This document shows, in pieces, positions 1 to 4,295 of a stretch of DNA of 7,560 nucleotides (position 1 is its first letter; the number at the start of each line of letters is the position of its first letter). Below the pieces are notes generated by a model. That model was not told the origin of the DNA, did no database searches, and saw nothing but the letters and a program-made list of their open reading frames with translations. This stretch comes from Lachnospiraceae bacterium (lineage in GTDB: Bacteria > Bacillota > Clostridia > Lachnospirales > Lachnospiraceae): positions 1 to 7,560 of the forward strand of contig JAFUUM010000241.1 of NCBI GenBank assembly GCA_017477805.1. The letters run 5' to 3'. A program made the translations under genes and the position numbers.

Positions 1-1
1 C

Positions 2-1321
2 GGAACAGACCCGGTAACGTTATTACAGCATTATATGGCATACGGCCAAAAGGAAGGGCGGCTTCCTTATGCTGCCTATGGATCCGGCATTTCACCCTTT
101 ACCGGCATCCCGGATATCCCGCTTGCGACAGAGTTTCATACCCATTTTGATACCACGGATCCTGTGTTGCAGAACTATCTGTATCAGGCAGCGCAGATTG
201 GTTGGGACCACTGGGACGATCATTGGAATTGCAATTATAAAGATAAATTAGCTTCATATTATTGGGGCGAAAGTATGGTAACCGGCGAAAAACGGGATGT
301 AACTGCCGAAATGTTGACGGTCGGATATGACTACAGGCATATCAGTTATAAGCCTGCTGTGCGTACTGATATGTTGGGGGGAGAATACGTCGTCTGCTTT
401 GGCGCTGAACTTCTCCAAAATCATCCTGAGTTTGGTTGTGGCTGGTATATAGCAACTTCAGATGAGGAATCCGATACGTGGCTGATAAAGAGTATCATGG
501 GCCCGTGGGATGAACAAAACGGAAGATTTTCATCCTACAGAGACAAGGTGAGCTGGGATGTTCTGAGAAATGTGCTCCGATGGATTTCGCCCGATGGGGA
601 AGAACTGTTTAAAATGGCCGTGCGGATGCATTATGATTGTGTTCAACGAGAGTTTACCGGCTATGATTACGGGAATTTCCATGCCGTAGGAATCGGAAGT
701 ACATTGGCTATGGTGGATCTTCCGGACTTTGGCGATGTGATGCGCTTCAGAGAAAATACGCTGGCAAGCAAAGGCGTGGATATTGAAGCAGTTTATCAGG
801 ATCTCCCTTCTCAGAGTGTTCAGATCCCCGTCGCAACAGTAAAACGGACTTCCATCGATGTGAATGATCCCTATCTGAAGGCGTATAAAAATGCTTATGA
901 TCCCTGGGGACTTTTGTCGAAGTGTGGAACTGACACATTAAACCCTGAAAATCTGGATACAATGAGCACTTTGGATTTTGGTGCTTTGGAGATAGATGAG
1001 GATTCAATCTATTCGGTACATGAATACCTGACGGATGGTACGATCTGGCTTCTTCAATATAATTCGGGATGGTACGATATTCCGCAGAAAAACAACAGCT
1101 GGTGCCTTCGTATCCCCGGATACCTGACAGAACTGGAATGCGATGCCCTACATCAGGCTTTACGCCATGTTTCCCCTGATGCGGAAGCCTTGTACGCAAA
1201 GATCATGCAGAATGAAACCAGGCAGGATCTTCCGCTGAACCGTTGGATCAAGGTGGGCAAATCGAGTCTGTATGTATTCGATGGCTATGGTGGATACTAT
1301 TATTCCTATTATTTCAAATAG
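2..1321 (+). CDS. Hypothetical protein, 5' end outside window
   Basis: I do not recognise this protein. The frame is open from base 2. The first ATG (35) has no Shine-Dalgarno sequence before it, and the upstream codons read GTDPVTLLQHY without a stop, so the gene most likely starts to the left of the window and at least 439 residues are visible. The visible part is soluble-looking: acidic, rich in Trp, Tyr and Asp, with no signal peptide or membrane segment, and with clusters such as GWDHWDDHWN near the start and a Tyr-rich end (YGGYYYSYYFK). There is no obvious catalytic motif, internal repeat or metal-binding cluster. It ends with TAG, 11 bases before a clear intrinsic terminator, so it is the last gene of its transcript. 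It may be a lineage-specific protein; I infer no function. Coding status is well supported by length and protein-like composition. Confidence 0.75.
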   Translation, partial: GTDPVTLLQHYMAYGQKEGRLPYAAYGSGISPFTGIPDIPLATEFHTHFDTTDPVLQNYLYQAAQIGWDHWDDHWNCNYKDKLASYYWGESMVTGEKRDVTAEMLTVGYDYRHISYKPAVRTDMLGGEYVVCFGAELLQNHPEFGCGWYIATSDEESDTWLIKSIMGPWDEQNGRFSSYRDKVSWDVLRNVLRWISPDGEELFKMAVRMHYDCVQREFTGYDYGNFHAVGIGSTLAMVDLPDFGDVMRFRENTLASKGVDIEAVYQDLPSQSVQIPVATVKRTSIDVNDPYLKAYKNAYDPWGLLSKCGTDTLNPENLDTMSTLDFGALEIDEDSIYSVHEYLTDGTIWLLQYNSGWYDIPQKNNSWCLRIPGYLTELECDALHQALRHVSPDAEALYAKIMQNETRQDLPLNRWIKVGKSSLYVFDGYGGYYYSYYFK

Positions 1322-1327
1322 GCATGA

Positions 1328-1356
1328 AAGACAAACTGCTTACTATCTGCTATAAT
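1328..1356 (+). promoter_or_regulatory. Probable extended -10 promoter for the Rpn-family gene, inside the terminator
   Basis: TGC-TATAAT (1348-1356) is a perfect extended -10. A 17-base spacer separates it from AAGACA (1328-1333), a 4/6 match to TTGACA. Transcription would begin near 1363, at the start of the right arm of the terminator stem, so this promoter's own RNA would lack the left arm and could not form that hairpin. The implied leader of the downstream gene is about 160 nt. A 16-base stretch around this -10 recurs exactly upstream of secG. Confidence 0.5.
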
Positions 1357-1376
1357 GCATGTGTAAGCAGTTTTTT
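1333..1376 (+). terminator. Intrinsic terminator of the left-edge gene
   Basis: An 11-bp perfect stem pairs AAACTGCTTAC (1333-1343) with GTAAGCAGTTT (1363-1373) and runs directly into six T residues (1371-1376). The loop is long (19 nt). Position and U-tract fit rho-independent termination of the upstream gene. The loop also holds a perfect TATAAT; see the promoter entry. Confidence 0.75.
1344..1359 (+). repeat. 16-base direct repeat, copy 1 (promoter core)
   Basis: TATCTGCTATAATGCA occurs here and again at 3845-3860. It covers an extended -10 and its flanks. The surrounding bases are unrelated, so this is more likely a shared promoter core than a mobile repeat. Confidence 0.6.
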
Positions 1377-1524
1377 CTTATATTTGGCAGCGAAGCTGCC
1401 GTCTGATCTCATATCTGAGTATTTCTGAAATTCCTGCTTATATTCCACCAAACGTAGGCAGGAGTTGAAAATTTGTCTTTGTTTATTCTGTTCCTGCCGG
1501 ATTCTAATTGTAGGAGGGTTTTAG
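1377..1524 (+). other. 5' leader region of the Rpn-family gene
   Basis: This non-coding stretch contains a compact hairpin, GGCAGC-GAA-GCTGCC (1386-1400). It also has a GCAGGA segment (1458-1463) that could pair either with TCCTGC upstream (1432-1437) or, extended by one base, with TCCTGCC downstream (1492-1498); the two pairings exclude each other. It ends in a strong ribosome binding site, AGGAGGG (1512-1518), six bases before the ATG at 1525. No coding sequence is visible. Regulation by the alternative pairings is speculation. Confidence 0.35.
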
Positions 1525-2352
1525 ATGAATAAACAAAGAAGAATGAAAAGCTATGAAGAATTATGTTTCCGTGATGACTTTATGTTTGGAAAGGTCATGG
1601 AAGACAAAGACCTGTGCAGGGATGTTCTGGAATGTCTGATGCAGCGGCCAATCGGAGAACTGACGGAAGTTCAGACGCAGAAAGAATTTCACTATACATC
1701 CGATGGAAAGCCCATCAGGCTCGATGTGTACAATGAAGACGATATGGGCGTGGTCTACGATGCCGAGATGGAGAACCTGAACAACAAGACCGTGGAAGCT
1801 CATGAACTTCCCAAACGAAGCCGCTTTTATCAGGGATCCATCGATATCGATTTTATGAATAAGGGGAACTCATACAAAGCGCTTCCCGAGAGTAATATCC
1901 TGTTTGTCTGCACATTTGATCCTTTTAAGAAGGACATGTGCCAGTACACCTTCAGGGAACGCTGCGACGAGGATTATTCCATCGAACTGAATGATGGAAC
2001 ACAGAAAATCTATTACAATTGCAAGTATCAGGGTGACGATATCCCTGAAGAACTTCGTACGTTTTATGATTACGTAGAAAACGGAAAGACCGGGAACGAA
2101 TTAACAAAGCGCATTGAGAATGCCGTGGCAAAAGCCAGGAAGAATGAAGTTTGGAGGACGCAGTATATGAAAGAATGGGTCGTATTGCAGGATGCCAAAG
2201 ATGAGGGAAGAGAGGAAGGAAGAGAAGAAGAAATCAGATCCCGTGTTGAAATTATGCTCAGAAAGGGCAAGACCGTAGAAGAGATCGTCGATTTCTGCGA
2301 ATACCCTTATGATCTCGTGAAATCTATCGAAGAAGAATTGCAATCGGTTTGA
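1525..2352 (+). CDS. Rpn family PD-(D/E)XK nuclease (PDDEXK transposase-like family)
   Basis: This 275-residue protein matches the recombination-promoting nuclease (Rpn) / PD-(D/E)XK nuclease family often annotated as transposase. The N-terminal part (residues 14-40) is the family's FRDDFMFGKVMEDKDL segment. The catalytic core shows IRLDVY (Asp67) and DAEMEN (Glu81-x-Glu83), where family members usually have E-x-Q or E-x-K, so the last core position is Glu. RSRFYQGSIDIDF (98-110) is the conserved post-core helix. A charged EGRE/EGRE stretch (227-234) and a short helical C-terminus (236-275) follow, both typical of the family. Characterised Rpn proteins are DNA endonucleases, and some act as toxins or antiphage proteins. 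The start at 1525 has AGGAGGG six bases upstream. The gene stands alone, with its own probable promoter and a hairpin after it. There are no inverted repeats or second transposase gene nearby, so it is not part of an insertion sequence that I can see. Confidence 0.85.
   Translation: MNKQRRMKSYEELCFRDDFMFGKVMEDKDLCRDVLECLMQRPIGELTEVQTQKEFHYTSDGKPIRLDVYNEDDMGVVYDAEMENLNNKTVEAHELPKRSRFYQGSIDIDFMNKGNSYKALPESNILFVCTFDPFKKDMCQYTFRERCDEDYSIELNDGTQKIYYNCKYQGDDIPEELRTFYDYVENGKTGNELTKRIENAVAKARKNEVWRTQYMKEWVVLQDAKDEGREEGREEEIRSRVEIMLRKGKTVEEIVDFCEYPYDLVKSIEEELQSV
2167..2352 (+). CDS. Candidate internal short Rpn product (RpnS-like antitoxin), nested in frame
   Basis: Inside the Rpn-family gene, ATG 2167 (codon 215) is in frame and is preceded by a perfect GGAGG (2153-2157) with a nine-base spacer. 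Translation from it would give a 61-residue protein, starting MKEWVVLQDAK, that consists only of the C-terminal helical region with the EGRE/EGRE repeat and lacks the nuclease core. In studied Rpn genes the C-terminal domain is translated separately (RpnS) and blocks the toxic full-length protein (RpnL), and its helix carries a four-residue repeat that varies in number between strains. The site and the repeat are seen directly; separate translation and an antitoxin role are inferred by analogy. I found no convincing internal promoter, so it could be translated from the full-length mRNA. The GGAGG could also occur by chance, since it falls within ordinary codons (Trp-Arg). Confidence 0.5.
   Translation: MKEWVVLQDAKDEGREEGREEEIRSRVEIMLRKGKTVEEIVDFCEYPYDLVKSIEEELQSV
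2203..2226 (+). repeat. 12-base imperfect tandem repeat encoding EGRE-EGRE
   Basis: GAGGGAAGAGAG is followed directly by GAAGGAAGAGAA (two mismatches), encoding residues 227-234 of the Rpn-family protein, and then by GAAGAA. Because each unit is 12 bases, gain or loss of copies keeps the frame. It sits in the helix shared by the long and the putative short product. Confidence 0.7.
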
Positions 2353-2375
2353 TCTAAATATTGCTTAAACGCAAC

Positions 2376-2409
2376 AGCCGGGCAGAGGTTTTAGTACCTC
2401 CGCCCGGCT
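2376..2409. terminator. Hairpin terminator between convergent genes
   Basis: A 14-base inverted repeat, left arm 2376-2389 and right arm 2396-2409 with a six-base loop, lies between the stops of the two converging genes. In minus-strand RNA all 14 pairs form (one G-U); in plus-strand RNA there is one A-C mismatch. T-rich tails are weak on both sides (GATTTAA on the plus side, GTTTAA a few bases out on the minus side), so it is probably a bidirectional terminator of moderate strength, better suited to the minus-strand gene. Confidence 0.6.
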
Positions 2410-2432
2410 GATTTAATATGGCCGACAGTGTT

Positions 2433-3797
2433 TTATTGTTCTTTCCGTTTTTCGGCCCGTTTTAAGGCTTCCTCATAAGTGTTTCTGTCAATGTAGCAGC
2501 CCACCGCAGGGTGGTCAGTGACGTTGAGGGCGATATCGAACACGTCGATCATGCCGCTGACAGGCTGGACCATGCCGCTCCATTCATTGTCAAATACGCT
2601 CTTCATACGGTTCCAGTCGGTGTACATCCGGACCGCGGGTTTTTCGTGTTTACCCGGCAGCGTAGCCAGATTGATGGTGGTGTCTTTTTTAATGGTTACG
2701 GAGCCTTCCGGATCGGGTTCCGTGGTATCCATGGGGCCCTCCGTCTGCATGGGCACAAGGAGTTTTGCGTTTAGGAGATTGTCCAGGAAAAATCCGTAGT
2801 ACAGAGAAAAGATGGTCTTTTCATCCTCTGTAGCAGGCGCTTCCGGCACCTGTCCCATCAACAGGATCCAACGCATCAGATCCGGATTGGTAATGGGGAT
2901 GCTGGCTTGCGGTACGCCTTCATAGGTGGGAGGAGGTACCAGCTTCTCCGACGAGATGGATTGATGGCCGGAAACGAGTCCGATGCCACAGGCACCGTTT
3001 ACGTAGAAGCAGGTGCCAAGGAAGTTGTAGATGCCCTTTTTATCCTCCCCGTTTTTGATCTCCCGCAGCTCAAAGGTCTCTTCGGAAAAGAGAGATCGGT
3101 ACATGGGGAGAGAAGCGGCAGGCAGGATCCGGATATCCGGAGGCGTTGTTACATATCCGTCTTCCCGCCTCAGGGTCTGGGAGAAAAGATGAGGCTCACC
3201 GGTGCGCTTGTTAAAGACCGCATAGACAGAGTCTGCCGCAAAGAGCTTTTTGATAAAGGCTTCCGCAAGACGAGCGATCTTTTGAGTACCTTCTTCAACC
3301 TGGGCCTCCGTCAGATCCTGTTGTTTTTTGTAGAAACTGTAATAACTCCAGACCTCATGGATGTCACTCATGCTCATGGCATTCAGTTCTTCGTCGGAGA
3401 TCTCCAGATCCCGCAGTTTTACAAAACTGTTTCCAAGGGTAGCCTGGTACATGCCATTCACCGCATCCGCTGCGGCGCTTTCGGAAAAGAGAACGGTGCC
3501 GATGCGAAGATGGGCTGCAGCAGGGACGCTCAAACGGATCCCTACGGCATCATTGGTCACGGAAGATACCACCTTGCGGGCCTGCTCTAAGCCTGCAACG
3601 TGAGAGTGGAAGATCTGTTTCATATCATCCCCCGGATTGGCGATGAGGATGTTATCTCCGGTACGGATCGTACCGCGCACGGTGCCGACCACCACGATGT
3701 CATCCATGCCCTTTAACTGAAAGAATTCTTCGACTCCGAAAACAAAGGGTTCGGAGACGGTAGTTCCGGCTTTAAAAACTTTGCTGAAAATTCCCAT
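2433..3797 (-). CDS. Translation-factor domain-II-like barrel fused to SseB-like region
   Basis: This is a 454-residue protein of unknown role. Residues about 17-105 read like the beta-barrel domain II of EF-Tu-type GTPases: a VVGTVRGTIRTGDNILI stretch resembling the usual V-x-G-R-V-x-x-G-x-I-x-x-G-D pattern, then AVGIRLS and LRIGTVLF. No G-domain motifs (GxxxxGK, DxxG, NKxD) are present. A charged helical linker (110-188) leads to a region resembling the SseB family in two parts: FNKRTGEPHLFS and TTPPDIRILP (195-227), then LLNAKLLVPM (341-350) and AVRMYTDWNRMKSVF (388-402). There is no signal peptide or membrane segment, so it is likely cytosolic. I chose ATG 3797 because GAGG lies nine bases upstream. 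The longer frame from 3896 adds 33 residues that do not look protein-like and would overlap the promoter. It is divergent from secG and convergent with the Rpn-family gene. The barrel is fairly clear; the SseB relation is less so. Confidence 0.75.
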   Translation of the reverse strand: MGIFSKVFKAGTTVSEPFVFGVEEFFQLKGMDDIVVVGTVRGTIRTGDNILIANPGDDMKQIFHSHVAGLEQARKVVSSVTNDAVGIRLSVPAAAHLRIGTVLFSESAAADAVNGMYQATLGNSFVKLRDLEISDEELNAMSMSDIHEVWSYYSFYKKQQDLTEAQVEEGTQKIARLAEAFIKKLFAADSVYAVFNKRTGEPHLFSQTLRREDGYVTTPPDIRILPAASLPMYRSLFSEETFELREIKNGEDKKGIYNFLGTCFYVNGACGIGLVSGHQSISSEKLVPPPTYEGVPQASIPITNPDLMRWILLMGQVPEAPATEDEKTIFSLYYGFFLDNLLNAKLLVPMQTEGPMDTTEPDPEGSVTIKKDTTINLATLPGKHEKPAVRMYTDWNRMKSVFDNEWSGMVQPVSGMIDVFDIALNVTDHPAVGCYIDRNTYEEALKRAEKRKEQ

Positions 3798-3832
3798 ATG
3801 TTTAAACCTCGTTTTTTTATACTGCGGTTTAT

Positions 3833-3841
3833 ATAATACCA
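3833..3841 (-). promoter_or_regulatory. Probable extended -10 promoter of the barrel-SseB gene
   Basis: Read on the minus strand, TGG-TATTAT (3841 down to 3833) is an extended -10 with a 5/6 hexamer. The start site would be near 3826, about 29 bases before ATG 3797. No good -35 is visible; its expected position (about 3856-3861) overlaps the -10 of the divergent secG promoter, so the two could compete for polymerase. Confidence 0.45.
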
Positions 3842-3844
3842 AAA

Positions 3845-3860
3845 TATCTGCTATAATGCA
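3845..3860 (+). repeat. 16-base direct repeat, copy 2 (promoter core)
   Basis: This is identical to 1344-1359 and lies in the gap upstream of secG. Its inner part, TGCTATAATGCA, is close to palindromic. Read on the minus strand it gives TGCATTATAGCA, in the -35 region of the divergent gene. Confidence 0.6.
3849..3857 (+). promoter_or_regulatory. Probable upstream secG promoter (extended -10)
   Basis: TGC-TATAAT is a perfect extended -10 with only a weak -35 (TTATAT at 3829-3834, 17-base spacer). Its start would be near 3864, leaving an 89-base leader before secG. The 16 bases 3845-3860 are identical to 1344-1359. Confidence 0.5.
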
Positions 3861-3885
3861 GTGGTGAGAGGATTGAAAAAATGGC

Positions 3886-3914
3886 TTGCCTAACAATAGC
3901 CGATATGATATAGT
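3886..3914 (+). promoter_or_regulatory. Second possible secG promoter
   Basis: TTGCCT (3886-3891) and TATAGT (3909-3914) are separated by 17 bases; the matches to consensus are 4/6 and 5/6. The start would fall near 3921, about 32 bases before the secG ATG. Either or both promoters may drive secG. Confidence 0.4.
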
Positions 3915-3952
3915 AACTAGGTCTGTGTACGAAATGTTTTTGGAGGTGCAAA

Positions 3953-4192
3953 ATGGGCGTACTGAGAACTGTATTAACAGTCGTATTTATCATAGTTTGT
4001 ATTGCGTTGGTTCTGTTAGTACTGATGCAGGAAGGAAAAGATGCCGGTCTTGGCGCCATCAGCGGTGCTTATGAGACATTCTGGAGCAAGAACAAGAGCC
4101 GTTCCAGAGAGGCTACCATGGTAAGAGTAACTGAGATCCTTGCCATTCTTTTCTTTGTGCTTGCAATCGTACTGAATATCAATAAGTTCTAA
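3953..4192 (+). CDS. secG: Preprotein translocase subunit SecG
   Basis: SecG is the small membrane subunit of the SecYEG channel; it assists SecA-driven protein export across the cytoplasmic membrane. The 79 residues show the standard layout: a first membrane helix (about 5-25, LTVVFIIVCIALVLLVLM), the conserved cytoplasmic loop starting QEGKDAGLGAISGAYETFW (26-44), a short basic stretch (KNKSRSRE), and a second membrane helix (about 58-76, RVTEILAILFFVLAIVL). Length is normal for the family. The start is fixed by GGAGGT (3942-3947) five bases before ATG. It is followed by a stem-loop and then rnr, the gene order usual in Firmicutes. It is divergently transcribed from the barrel-SseB gene. 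Nothing in it looks abnormal. Confidence 0.95.
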   Translation: MGVLRTVLTVVFIIVCIALVLLVLMQEGKDAGLGAISGAYETFWSKNKSRSREATMVRVTEILAILFFVLAIVLNINKF

Positions 4193-4212
4193 TATAGACC
4201 TTAAGGATGTAA

Positions 4213-4244
4213 CGGGCTGTCGCATACTGCGGCAGCCCGATTTT
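4213..4244 (+). terminator. Stem-loop between secG and rnr (terminator or attenuator)
   Basis: A 12-bp stem with one G-U pair joins CGGGCTGTCGCA (4213-4224) to TGCGGCAGCCCG (4228-4239) across a TAC loop, followed by ATTTTC. The stem is strong but the U-run is only four, so termination is probably partial and would set lower expression of rnr than of secG. No separate rnr promoter is evident after it. Confidence 0.65.
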
Positions 4245-4262
4245 CATGCGCGGGAGAGATTT

Positions 4263-4286
4263 ATGCTCCGGCATTGGCAGAAGTAA
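4263..4286 (+). CDS. Possible seven-codon leader ORF upstream of rnr
   Basis: ATG 4263 has GGGAG (4252-4256) six bases upstream and encodes MLRHWQK, then stops at TAA followed directly by TAG. It ends nine bases before the rnr ATG and is in the same frame as rnr, so only the tandem stops separate the two. Its ribosome binding site looks better than that of rnr, whose AGGAAAG lies inside the gap. It could couple translation to rnr or be chance; there is no run of regulatory codons to suggest classical attenuation. Confidence 0.3.
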   Translation: MLRHWQK

Positions 4287-4295
4287 TAGGAAAGT

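Noticed and set aside
747..1199. 150-codon minus-strand frame inside the left-edge gene
   Set aside because: It has unusually high His, Pro and Arg and no ribosome binding site; it is a shadow of the plus-strand gene.
1525..2352. Insertion sequence, because the family is often annotated as transposase
   Set aside because: No terminal inverted repeats, target-site duplication or accessory transposase gene is visible around it; it looks like a solitary Rpn-type gene.
2907..3590. 227-codon plus-strand frame opposite the barrel-SseB gene
   Set aside because: It is antisense to a gene with clear domains, has no ribosome binding site, and its composition is not convincing as a protein.
3798..3896. 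N-terminal extension of the barrel-SseB gene to ATG 3896
   Set aside because: The added 33 residues look random, they overlap the promoter region, and ATG 3797 has a ribosome binding site while 3896 does not.
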